Positions 1 through 4,990 of a stretch of DNA of 7,014 bases are shown piece after piece (position 1 is the stretch's first letter; the number at the start of each line of letters is the position of its first letter). This stretch comes from Crenothrix polyspora (GTDB lineage Bacteria > Pseudomonadota > Gammaproteobacteria > Methylococcales > Methylomonadaceae), in contig CAMDOP010000171.1 in assembly GCA_945903675.1 (NCBI GenBank), positions 1 to 7,014 of the forward strand, given 5' to 3'. The position numbers were made by a program, and so were the translations under genes. The notes under the pieces are model-generated. The model made no database searches. It was not told where the DNA came from and was given only the letters and a program-made list of their open reading frames with translations.

Positions 1-11
1 TTAAACGTAGC

Positions 12-392
12 GTGAACAGATTAAGACAGTGTTTGTTACAAATTCCAGAGCTGGAACTCGCTATCTTGATAGGCAGCCAAGCTAGTGGTAAAGCGCAGGT
101 AAATAGTGATTGGGATATTGCCATTCGTTGGCATCGTCAGCCCGACATCAGCATCATCACAGTATTGGCACAAACAGAAACAGTACGGCGAACCCTAGCG
201 CAGCTACTTGAAGTAACAGAAGACAAGATAGACTTGATTGATTTAACGCATGCACGACTCACTATGCGTGCCGTAGTAGCCGAAGAAGGTCTTATACTTA
301 AAGGTGAAAACACACTGGCATGGCATTATTTTCTGCAGCGAACTTGGCGTGAACTAGAAGAATTTTACTGGAATCAGTGTTATGCGGCTTGA
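12..392 (+). CDS. mntA: MntA-type antitoxin 1 (minimal nucleotidyltransferase), paired with HepT 1
   Basis: This is a minimal nucleotidyltransferase (MNT). In studied MntA-HepT pairs the MNT protein transfers AMP from ATP to a tyrosine of the HEPN toxin and so silences it. The fold signature is clear: G21-S22 in IGSQASGK, then the SDWD acidic pair (D33, D35), and a third acidic residue around D74 in KIDLIDL. The listed start is a GTG at 12, but the frame stays open to the left edge of the window. The true start may lie a few codons upstream, and the helix before the GS motif is slightly short for the family. The last 11 bases overlap the hepT start at 382, so the two genes are translationally coupled. 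The acidic triad is present, so the protein looks active. Family assignment is firm; the exact start is not. Confidence 0.88.
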   Translation: MNRLRQCLLQIPELELAILIGSQASGKAQVNSDWDIAIRWHRQPDISIITVLAQTETVRRTLAQLLEVTEDKIDLIDLTHARLTMRAVVAEEGLILKGENTLAWHYFLQRTWRELEEFYWNQCYAA

Positions 393-789
393 TTTATACC
401 ATGCAGAATGTTGCCGTATTGCGGATGAGCAAAGTGCGCTACTACAAGAAGCCCGCCAAAAACTAAGCGCCCAGCAATCACTGACTAAGCTGGAGCAAAA
501 TGGCACCTTACACGGGTTGCAAATTTTAATTGAAAACGCCATCGGCAAGGCCAAACATTTATTAAAAGCATCTGGAGAGTCAGTGCCTGTTTCGGCCTAT
601 GACAGCTTTACCAGTCTGCATACTCAAAAAAAGATAACTGAGGCACAACTCCAACAATGGAACGCAGCAATTGGCCTGCGTAACCGTATTGTCCATGAAT
701 ATATGACCGTTGATATGGCAGTGGTATTTACGTTAGTAGAACAACAAGGCTATCAGTTTATCGTAGACTTTCTACGTCAACCGTTTTAA
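382..789 (+). CDS. hepT: HepT-type toxin 1 (HEPN ribonuclease, DUF86 family)
   Basis: This is a HEPN-domain protein of the HepT/DUF86 family. Known members are RNases that arrest growth when not modified by MntA. The 135-residue length is normal. The diagnostic RX4HXY motif is intact at R100-NRIV-H105-E-Y107; R and H form the RNase site, and the tyrosine is the one adenylylated by MntA in characterised pairs. The ATG at 382 lies inside the end of mntA (11 bp overlap), and a weak TGGAA sits about 8 bases upstream. The next gene starts only 7 bases after its stop, so it probably shares one transcript with the second pair. Nothing suggests it is broken. Its motif region is only loosely like that of HepT 2 (GLRNRIVHEY against GFRNIAVHNY), so the tandem pairs are not a recent duplication. 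Confidence 0.88.
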   Translation: MRLDLYHAECCRIADEQSALLQEARQKLSAQQSLTKLEQNGTLHGLQILIENAIGKAKHLLKASGESVPVSAYDSFTSLHTQKKITEAQLQQWNAAIGLRNRIVHEYMTVDMAVVFTLVEQQGYQFIVDFLRQPF

Positions 790-796
790 CACAACC

Positions 797-1291
797 ATGT
801 ATGCAATAGAGTTTGAAACCGATATGCCTGGAAAACACATAGAACTAAACGATTCTGAGCCGCTGCTTAATAAACACGCCGGCGAAAGCAGTCAGGGTTT
901 TTGTTACATTGATAAGCAACTACAGGCAGTATTAACGCGATTTCCGCAATTAGTGCTGGCGCTGGTGTTTGGCTCGGTCGCCGAGGGACGACAACGCCCG
1001 GACAGTGATTTGGATATTGCTGTGGCCGCCAAACAGGCGCTAACAACGGTTGAGAAAATGGACATTATTGCCGCCTTGGCAGAGCAAACAGGTCGACCGG
1101 TGGACTTGATAGATTTAAAAGTAGTGGCCGAGCCTTTATTGGGGCAAATCGTGCGACATGGTCGACGCCTGCTCGGCAGCGATGGTGAGTACGGAAGCTT
1201 GATTAGCCGACATTTGTTTGAACAGGCCGATTTTATGCCCTACCGCAACCGGGTATTAGCAGAAAGGCGGGCGGCATGGATCGGGAAGTAG
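797..1291 (+). CDS. mntA: MntA-type antitoxin 2 (minimal nucleotidyltransferase), long N-terminus
   Basis: This is a second MNT-fold adenylyltransferase antitoxin. It shows FGS (G59-S60), the SDLD acidic pair (D71, D73) and a third Asp at D103 in PVDLIDL. At 164 residues it is longer than usual. The nucleotidyltransferase domain begins near residue 38, so about 37 residues precede it with no recognisable motif. Two in-frame ATGs exist, at 797 and at 824 (residue 10), and neither has a convincing Shine-Dalgarno sequence. Because the gene follows hepT 1 by 7 bases, coupled translation from 797 is plausible. The C-terminus is basic and overlaps the next gene by 16 bases. All catalytic residues seen in the family are present, so it should be functional. 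The extension could be real or could reflect a rare non-ATG start further in. Confidence 0.87.
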   Translation: MYAIEFETDMPGKHIELNDSEPLLNKHAGESSQGFCYIDKQLQAVLTRFPQLVLALVFGSVAEGRQRPDSDLDIAVAAKQALTTVEKMDIIAALAEQTGRPVDLIDLKVVAEPLLGQIVRHGRRLLGSDGEYGSLISRHLFEQADFMPYRNRVLAERRAAWIGK

Positions 1292-1692
1292 TAGAGCATA
1301 AACTGGAATCACTGCGGCGCTGCTTGCAACGCCTTGAAACCAAGTGTCCTGGGGAAGCTGATGCACTCCTCACAGACTATGATCTGCAAGACATCGTCTC
1401 GCTTAACCTTAGTCGAGCCGTGCAGTTATGTGTCGACATTGGCGCACATCTTATTTCAGGTATGGATGTACCGCCGCCCGATACCATGGGTCAAACGTTT
1501 GATAGACTTGAGCAAGCTGGGATGTTGACTACAACACTGGCACTTAACCTGAAAAAAGCCGTTGGCTTTCGCAATATTGCAGTACATAACTACGATGACA
1601 TCAACTGGCACATTGTGCATAGTATTGTAAAAAACCACTTGGCGGATTTTTCGGTATTTGCAAAAGTAGTGATGATGAAGCTTGATGAGTAA
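1276..1692 (+). CDS. hepT: HepT-type toxin 2 (HEPN ribonuclease, DUF86 family)
   Basis: This is a 138-residue HEPN toxin of the HepT/DUF86 family, predicted to be a growth-inhibiting RNase. RX4HXY is intact at R99-NIAV-H104-N-Y106, and the spacing of the motif from the N-terminus matches characterised HepT proteins. The ATG at 1276 lies within the last codons of mntA 2 and is preceded by GAAAGG about 8 bases upstream, which supports this start. The protein is helical throughout, as expected for HEPN. It closes a four-gene run mntA-hepT-mntA-hepT with gaps or overlaps of 16 bases or less. No promoter-like sequence separates the two pairs, so co-transcription is likely (inference). No convincing terminator hairpin follows the stop. 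Confidence 0.88.
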   Translation: MDREVVEHKLESLRRCLQRLETKCPGEADALLTDYDLQDIVSLNLSRAVQLCVDIGAHLISGMDVPPPDTMGQTFDRLEQAGMLTTTLALNLKKAVGFRNIAVHNYDDINWHIVHSIVKNHLADFSVFAKVVMMKLDE

Positions 1693-1748
1693 TGCAGGTA
1701 ACAAGCCTGCCCAATGCCCCAGCGCAGGAACACAACCTGCGCTTAATT

Positions 1749-1909
1749 GATGGGTTCCATTGCGTGCCCTTCAACATGACGGGCACATCCCTGATTTATG
1801 TTAACATTGGGCTAAGCATTACATCCGCCCTAATTTTTTATTCATATAATCGGTATAACCTACTGTAAAGCACCTAGCTCTACTATTTTTTGATAGATAA
1901 TTGATTATG
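1749..1909 (+). repeat. First copy of a 160 bp intergenic repeat (matches 5471-5630)
   Basis: This stretch aligns almost end to end with 5471-5630, the leader of the third mntA gene, at roughly three-quarters identity by eye. Shared blocks include TCAACAT near the start, TATGTTAA, ATTGGG, CATCC, CATAA/TATAACCTAC, CTACTATT, and the end block TGATAG(A/G)TAATTGATTATG. In the copy at 5471 the final ATG starts mntA 3. Here the ATG at 1907 opens only a 19-codon frame of no recognised family, and the AGG of the ribosome site has become AGA. This copy therefore looks like a leader whose gene has been lost or replaced. Its left end also resembles a degenerate GATGGGT hairpin repeat. Confidence 0.7.
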
Positions 1910-1949
1910 CCTCTATATGATTTTAAGTGGGTAAATAATAAAAATACCG

Positions 1950-2018
1950 ATAAACACAAGCCTTAATTATTGGCTAAAAACCTCCTGGTCGTCATCCTGG
2001 CATGGACTGCCGGAACCA
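1950..2018 (-). repeat. Left inverted arm of the GIY-YIG-bracketing palindromic repeat
   Basis: Read on the minus strand, this arm contains TGGTTCCGGCAGTCC...CCAGGATGACGA and ends in GGCTTGTGTTTAT. That matches the right arm at 2383-2460. The outer 13 bases, ATAAACACAAGCC at 1950-1962, are the exact reverse complement of 2437-2449. The inner part forms an imperfect hairpin, TGGCA-TGGAC-TGCCGG. The arm has more mismatches than the right arm, so it is the older or more decayed copy. Confidence 0.75.
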
Positions 2019-2059
2019 GACCACAGTGATGTATAGACCGACATAACAAAGATGTACTT

Positions 2060-2065
2060 AAGGAG
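2060..2065 (+). promoter_or_regulatory. Strong ribosome binding site of the GIY-YIG gene
   Basis: AAGGAG lies 6 bases before the ATG at 2072. It is the best Shine-Dalgarno match among the plus-strand genes of the window and fixes the start of the GIY-YIG gene. Confidence 0.8.
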
Positions 2066-2071
2066 TGCATT

Positions 2072-2362
2072 ATGCTTAAACAGCCTTGTGTTTATATGTT
2101 GGCCAGTAAAAGAAATGGAACACTTTATATTGGAGTTACCTCTGATTTGATTAAGCGGGTATATCAGCACCGTATGGAACTTGTTGAAGGATTTAGCAAG
2201 CGTTACGGTACACTTGATTTAGTTTGGTATGAAGTACATGAAACAATGGAAAGTGCTATACAACGAGAAAAACAATTAAAGAACTGGTCAAGGCACGCAA
2301 AAATCACCTTACTGGAAAGAACTAATCCTGCGTGGCAAGACTTATGGATGGATTTGATTTAG
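2072..2362 (+). CDS. Small single-domain GIY-YIG endonuclease-like protein (YhbQ/UPF0213-like)
   Basis: This is a 96-residue stand-alone GIY-YIG nuclease domain. The motif is split as usual: VYM around Y8, then YIG at 19-21, Arg at R29 in DLIKRVYQH, a His at H33, and a catalytic Glu at E66 in QREKQLKNW. The C-terminal NPAWQDLW block is typical of the small bacterial family. All core catalytic residues are visible, so nicking or cleavage activity is possible, although the cellular role of this small family is poorly defined. The start is fixed by a strong ribosome site. The gene stands alone on its strand and is bracketed by inverted copies of one palindromic repeat (1950-2018 and 2383-2460). 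This suggests that gene and repeats travel together as one unit of about 510 bp. That link is inference from the layout. Confidence 0.88.
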   Translation: MLKQPCVYMLASKRNGTLYIGVTSDLIKRVYQHRMELVEGFSKRYGTLDLVWYEVHETMESAIQREKQLKNWSRHAKITLLERTNPAWQDLWMDLI

Positions 2363-2382
2363 CTATTTACTCGGCTTTAACA

Positions 2383-2460
2383 TTGCCATCCATGGCAACT
2401 GGATCCCGGCATTCCCTGCCGGAATGACGGCATTAGGGCTTGTGTTTATATTTACTTATC
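2383..2460 (+). repeat. Right arm of the GIY-YIG-bracketing palindromic repeat
   Basis: The arm opens with the palindrome TTGCCATCCATGGCAA (2383-2398). A hairpin CCGGCA-TTCCC-TGCCGG follows, then GAATGACGGCATTAGGG and the tail CTTGTGTTTATATTTACTTATC. It is nearly identical to 2642-2716 (about 6 differences over about 75 bases by eye) and is inverted relative to 1950-2018. Confidence 0.8.
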
Positions 2461-2537
2461 TAGGCCTTACACTTTGTCTTACAGTTTTAGATCTAAAAAA
2501 TCACAAACTCAAACAACGTATGAAACCACAAAAAGAT

Positions 2538-2572
2538 CGTCTTCCCGGCATGGACTGCCGGGATCCAGTGTG
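2538..2572 (-). repeat. Palindromic repeat copy, inverted orientation
   Basis: CCCGGCA-TGGAC-TGCCGGG (2544-2562) is a perfect 7 bp hairpin. On the minus strand it reads CTGGATCCCGGCAGTCC, matching the core of the copy at 2383-2460. The tail beyond GGATCCAG differs from the other copies. With the copy at 2642 it forms an inverted pair like the one around the GIY-YIG gene, but with only about 70 bases and no gene between. Confidence 0.75.
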
Positions 2573-2641
2573 CAGGGGTGTAAGCTTAGATAACATATAA
2601 TATTCATATTATAATTCAATGTGTTGATCTGTTCTCAGATA

Positions 2642-2716
2642 CCATCCATGGCAACTGGTTTCCAGCAGTCCCTGCCGGAATGACGGCATTAGGACTTGTG
2701 TTTATATTTACTTATC
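2642..2716 (+). repeat. Palindromic repeat copy, direct orientation
   Basis: This copy is nearly identical to 2386-2460, including CCATCCATGGCAACTGG at the start, CCTGCCGGAATGACGGC in the middle and CTTGTGTTTATATTTACTT at the end. Four of the differences fall in the hairpin arm (TTTCCAGCAG against ATCCCGGCAT), which weakens the stem. Confidence 0.8.
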
Positions 2717-2960
2717 ATAGTATTTGCTTAGAATTTTAATAATGTTACCCACTACGGTTCACATAGAGCCCTTATGAATATCCACTAAAAGTGGCATGGT
2801 TTGGATCGCTTAGCTATTGAATGGAAAATTCATGATTTTCTCGTTGCGGCCAACTAAGTCATGCCTGTAGATATTCTGTTGGCTATTAAATAACGAGGAA
2901 GAAGTTAACCCAGCTTCTTAAAAGCGAGGCTTTAAAGTAAGAATAGTCGTTTTTTTGTTG

Positions 2961-2969
2961 TGATATACT
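2961..2969 (+). promoter_or_regulatory. Extended -10 promoter of brnTA
   Basis: TG-A-TATACT is a good extended -10 element 29 bases before the brnT start. No good -35 is seen, which is tolerated with an extended -10. BrnA-type antitoxins usually repress their own promoter, so this is the likely operator region (inference); no clear operator palindrome is visible. Confidence 0.5.
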
Positions 2970-2998
2970 TTGTAAAAGTCTAGGCTGGAAAAAGACAC

Positions 2999-3283
2999 AT
3001 GCAATTTGAATGGGATGAAAATAAAAACAAGTTAAACATACAAAAACATGGCGTTAGTTTTAATGAGGCAAGAACTGTTTTTGATGATTCGCTTGCGAGT
3101 CTATTCGATGATATTTGGAACTCTATTGAAGAGCATCGCGAGTTAATTATTGGCACTTCAAATTGCGCAAGATTACTCATTATTTCTTTTACAGAGCGCA
3201 CTGATGGTGTGATCCGAATTATAAGCGCGAGAAATGCTACTAATCCAGAGGTAAAGAACTATGAACGTGCATACAGAAACTGA
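2999..3283 (+). CDS. brnT: BrnT-family ribonuclease toxin (DUF497)
   Basis: BrnT toxins are small RelE-fold ribonucleases that inhibit translation and are neutralised by BrnA. This 94-residue protein has the family pattern in order: FEWDENKNKLN at residues 3-13, KHGVSFNEA near 16-24, VFDD near 27-30, the HRELIIGTS block in the middle, a TERTDG...IRIISAR block near 65-79, and a closing ATNPE...YE. Length is normal and nothing is missing. The ATG at 2999 is preceded by GGAAAAAG and sits 29 bases below an extended -10 promoter. The gene overlaps its antitoxin by 23 bases, the usual toxin-first order of this family. Confidence 0.93.
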   Translation: MQFEWDENKNKLNIQKHGVSFNEARTVFDDSLASLFDDIWNSIEEHRELIIGTSNCARLLIISFTERTDGVIRIISARNATNPEVKNYERAYRN

Positions 3284-3470
3284 AGATTTATTACCGGAAT
3301 ATAATTTCGATTACAATAAAGCAAAGCCAAATCGATTTGCCCACAAAGTCGTAAATATTACACTTGATGAAGATATCGCTAAAGTTTTTACTACTTCCGA
3401 ATCCGTTAATAAGGCGTTAAGAGCGATTTTATCAGCATTGCCTGATACGCGTATGACAGGTCATATTTGA
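3261..3470 (+). CDS. Antitoxin partner of BrnT (BrnA position, short divergent form)
   Basis: This 69-residue protein starts inside the end of brnT and has the expected antitoxin layout. An acidic, toxin-binding N-terminal part carries EYNFDYNKAKPNRFA (residues 13-27). A short ribbon-helix-helix-like C-terminal segment follows: VVNITLDEDIAKVF, then SVNKALRAIL. The EY(D/N)F...KA/G-K...R(G/F)A element is typical of antitoxins paired with DUF497 toxins. It lacks the longer classical BrnA sequence and the usual W/YQT(R/L)IN helix, so I leave the symbol blank. It probably both binds BrnT and represses the operon (inference from family). The 23 bp overlap with brnT means coupled translation. Confidence 0.8.
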   Translation: MNVHTETEDLLPEYNFDYNKAKPNRFAHKVVNITLDEDIAKVFTTSESVNKALRAILSALPDTRMTGHI

Positions 3471-3512
3471 AACAAAAATGAATCACGAAAACCCAAAGAA
3501 CAATAGTAATAA

Positions 3513-4100
3513 TCAGGGGCGCTAATCGTCCATCGTGACTATCGCAGTGCCAATGACTCAACCATTAAGATTTTTGACGAACGCATTGAGTTTTTTAACC
3601 CCGGCGCCCTGCTTGAAGACTTGACCGTTGAAAAGATTAAATCGGGCAACTACAAATCCCATCTACGCAACAAACAGATCGCTTCCATTTTTAAAGAACT
3701 TGATTTGATAGAGAAGTATGGCAGTGGCGTGCGCAGGGCAATTGAAACCTTTATTGCTTATGGCTTGCCTGAACCGGAGTACGAAGCAACACAAGGGGGG
3801 ATGGCCGTAACGGTTTTTAAAAAACCATTTAATAATGGTCAAGATAATCTCATTAAATCAAATGGCGGTGTAAATGGCGGTGTAAATGGCGGTGTAACCG
3901 AGCTACTCATTTATATACAAGTACACCCCGGTCAACGAGCCAGTGACATTGCTAAAGGGCTTAATTTACCCCTACGGACTATTGAACGTTGGCTTAAGAA
4001 ACTTAAAGAAGCTAAAACCATTGAATTTCGTGGCGCTTCAAAAACGGGCGGCTATTTTTCAACGACTAAAGTAGAGGTTAAAGTGAACGGTAATAAATGA
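3513..4100 (+). pseudogene. 3' remnant of a RecG-like / AlbA_2-type ATP-binding transcriptional regulator
   Basis: The readable frame runs from just after a stop at 3510 to the stop at 4100. It begins within the family's conserved (A)LIVHRDYR block (about 3519-3542), continues through IKIFDERIEFFNPGALL and IASIFKELDLIEKYGSG, and is followed by a low-complexity NGGV linker and a C-terminal winged-helix domain (SDIAKGLNLPLRTIERWLKKL). Full-length relatives carry an N-terminal AlbA_2 (Schlafen-type) domain of some hundreds of residues before this point, and all of it is missing. The only candidate start inside is a TTG at 3621, without a ribosome site. The coding upstream of that TTG is clearly homologous, which marks a truncation rather than a short gene. 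The role of the full protein is unclear; such genes are often found in defence and mobile regions. Confidence 0.8.
3861..3896 (+). repeat. Three perfect 12 bp tandem repeats encoding NGGV
   Basis: AATGGCGGTGTA occurs three times in tandem, encoding NGGV-NGGV-NGGV in the linker between the ATPase-like part and the winged helix. The unit is a multiple of three, so copy-number change would alter linker length without a frameshift. NGGV linkers are common in this regulator family. Confidence 0.9.
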
Positions 4101-4138
4101 GGCGCTTCTCGACTTCGTGGGATAGCGACTACATGTCG

Positions 4139-4192
4139 TATAATTTAGCTAAATGCCACCAAGTTAATCTTTAATAGTTTTGTTTAAAACAA
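4139..4192 (+). promoter_or_regulatory. Possible promoter and operator of the vapB-like gene
   Basis: A perfect TATAAT sits at 4139-4144, but no good -35 lies at the right distance. Between it and the gene is the palindrome TTGTTT-A-AAACAA (4180-4192), placed where an antitoxin could bind to repress its own operon. Both assignments are inference from position. Confidence 0.35.
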
Positions 4193-4201
4193 GAGTAAAA
4201 C

Positions 4202-4468
4202 ATGCAAGCACTTGAAATTGAAGTTGATATAACGCCAGATGGTCAGTTGCTTAATGCGCGTTTACCCACATCCTGCCAGTCAATGTTTGGCAGACACACC
4301 AAGCTTATTATGATTTTGCCAGAACCACAGCTTGATGTCGTTCAGCGCCAACAACGAACCGAAAAATGGCACGCCTTACTAAAAGAAACCCAAAGCTTAC
4401 CGCAAGCAAAAAATATGGCCGAAGCAGAGATTGCCGCTGAGATTGAGGCGTATCGAAGCGGTGCATGA
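4202..4468 (+). CDS. VapB-like antitoxin of a PIN-domain toxin (toxin lost)
   Basis: This is an 88-residue protein with the layout of antitoxins that precede PIN toxins. A short beta-rich N-terminal part (EIEVDITPDGQLLNARLP) could form an AbrB-like DNA-binding half. It is followed by KLIMILPEP and then a charged helical tail, IAAEIEAYRSGA, that would bind the toxin. The start ATG has AAGAG six bases upstream. Its TGA overlaps the ATG of a PIN reading frame by four bases (ATGA at 4465-4468), the usual vapB-vapC coupling. That toxin frame is only a stub. The antitoxin is intact but probably orphaned. Family assignment rests on the layout and the PIN start that follows rather than on a strong motif. 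Confidence 0.65.
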   Translation: MQALEIEVDITPDGQLLNARLPTSCQSMFGRHTKLIMILPEPQLDVVQRQQRTEKWHALLKETQSLPQAKNMAEAEIAAEIEAYRSGA

Positions 4469-4593
4469 GAGTTTTAATTGATACCAATCTTTTTCTACCA
4501 AAGCGGGACTGGGTAAATCGTAAAAATCTTGGACTTCCAATAATTCTTGAAGCGTCGGTTTATCGGTCAAGAATAAGCTCCGATTTTCCGTAA
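4465..4593 (+). pseudogene. 5' stub of a PIN-domain (VapC-type) toxin
   Basis: The frame starts with MRVLIDTN, the standard first strand of PIN-domain nucleases, including the first catalytic Asp (D6). After about residue 8-11 PIN similarity stops. The remaining codons to the stop at 4591 are the antisense of a different gene (the AbiEii-like stub on the minus strand). A full VapC has about 130 residues, so more than 90 percent of the toxin is gone, including the other acidic residues. It overlaps vapB by four bases. It cannot act as a nuclease. Confidence 0.8.
4478..4570 (-). pseudogene. 5' stub of an AbiEii-like nucleotidyltransferase toxin
   Basis: Directly downstream of the AbiEi-like gene, on the same strand, a frame opens with TTG at 4568-4570 and overlaps that gene's stop. 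It reads TDKPTLQELLEVQDFYDL followed by PSPALVEKDWY. This matches the N-terminal helix and the SPALVEKD(W/F)Y block typical of AbiEii/AbiGii-type nucleotidyltransferase toxins that follow DUF6088 antitoxins. Similarity ends at the Tyr codon (4481-4483). Beyond it the sequence is the antisense of the PIN start. The nucleotidyltransferase active site (GG(T)A/S...DxD) lay further downstream and is absent, so the toxin is lost. The identification is from memory of the family, not a search. Confidence 0.72.
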
Positions 4594-4973
4594 TGCAGTT
4601 GCCTTGAAAATCGGCCTTTTACGCGTAAAACCGGATTAACCGGCACTTGTGTCGAGTTGCCTGCGTTATAGTCAAGCTCGGCTTCAGTGGGTTCCCAATC
4701 GACGCCCAACTTGGTGAGGGCTTGGCGTACCGCACCCGAAAAACCGTTCTGGCTATAAAGAATGGCTCTACCGGTTAATTGTGATTGCACCGCTCGGCCA
4801 TAAACCCCATAACCCAGCTTTACCAAGCGTCCTTCGCGTACCAGATGTCGCAAAACGCGTAATACTTGATCTTCATCACTTAGATCAGAGAATTCACGAG
4901 GCAAAAATACATCATCCGTCTGATTTTTTATGCGTTCTTCAACTTTTTGCCGTAATGTTGGTTGGCGACTCAT
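4560..4973 (-). CDS. AbiEi-type antitoxin / repressor (DUF6088 family)
   Basis: AbiE systems are toxin-antitoxin modules linked to abortive phage infection. The AbiEi protein is a winged-helix repressor that controls the operon and counters the AbiEii nucleotidyltransferase. This 137-residue protein is full length for the DUF6088 branch. It has an N-terminal helix (VEERIKNQ), a winged-helix region at about residues 20-62 (DVFLPREFSDL...LVREGRLVKLGYGVYGRA), then YSQNGF, LGVDWEPTEAE, YN.G.STQVPVN, and the closing VKGRFSRQLHYG. The start ATG has AAGGAAAAG upstream. Below it the toxin gene is only a stub, so the antitoxin is orphaned. A promoter with two direct repeats lies just upstream, consistent with autoregulation. 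Confidence 0.83.
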   Translation of the reverse strand: MSRQPTLRQKVEERIKNQTDDVFLPREFSDLSDEDQVLRVLRHLVREGRLVKLGYGVYGRAVQSQLTGRAILYSQNGFSGAVRQALTKLGVDWEPTEAELDYNAGNSTQVPVNPVLRVKGRFSRQLHYGKSELILDR

Positions 4974-4990
4974 GACTCTTTTCCTTACAA

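Larger units (their letters stand above)
1693..2071. other. Intergenic region between hepT 2 and the GIY-YIG gene
   Basis: This 379-base stretch has no convincing gene. It contains a short unassigned segment after hepT 2, the 160 bp repeat (1749-1909), and the left arm of the repeat pair that brackets the GIY-YIG gene (1950-2018). A 19-codon frame at 1907-1966 shares the ATG of the repeat, but its sequence (MPLYDFKWV...) matches nothing I know and it ends inside the next repeat. Confidence 0.7.
2363..2998. other. Repeat-rich intergenic region between the GIY-YIG and brnT genes
   Basis: This 636-base stretch has no gene I can support on either strand. Up to about 2716 it holds three copies of the palindromic repeat (2383-2460, 2538-2572, 2642-2716). 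A 7 bp inverted repeat, CTTACAC (2466-2472) and GTGTAAG (2578-2584), and an AT-only palindrome at 2597-2612 lie between them. From 2717 to 2960 I see only short hairpins: CCACT-AAA-AGTGG at 2782-2794 and AAGAAG...CTTCTT at 2899-2919. No reading frame there is worth calling. The last bases carry the brnT promoter. Confidence 0.7.

Noticed and set aside
354..554. Minus-strand 66-codon frame over hepT 1
   Set aside because: Shadow of a well-supported HEPN gene.
1907..1966. 19-codon frame MPLYDFKWVNNKNTDKHKP
   Set aside because: It uses the ATG at the end of the 160 bp repeat, but the ribosome site is degraded, it ends in another repeat and it matches nothing known.
1967..2170. Minus-strand 67-codon frame over the repeat arm and GIY-YIG start
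   Set aside because: Antisense of the repeat and of a real gene; no family.
2899..2919. AAGAAG...CTTCTT hairpin as a terminator
   Set aside because: Only a 6 bp AT-rich stem with a 9-base loop, no T-tract follows and no gene ends just upstream.
3861..3896. Possible CRISPR or phase-variation tract
   Set aside because: Three contiguous 12 bp units without spacers inside a coding frame. The unit is a multiple of three, so it cannot switch the frame.
4781..4975. Plus-strand 64-codon frame over the AbiEi-type gene
   Set aside because: Shadow; the minus-strand gene has strong family similarity, a ribosome site and a promoter.
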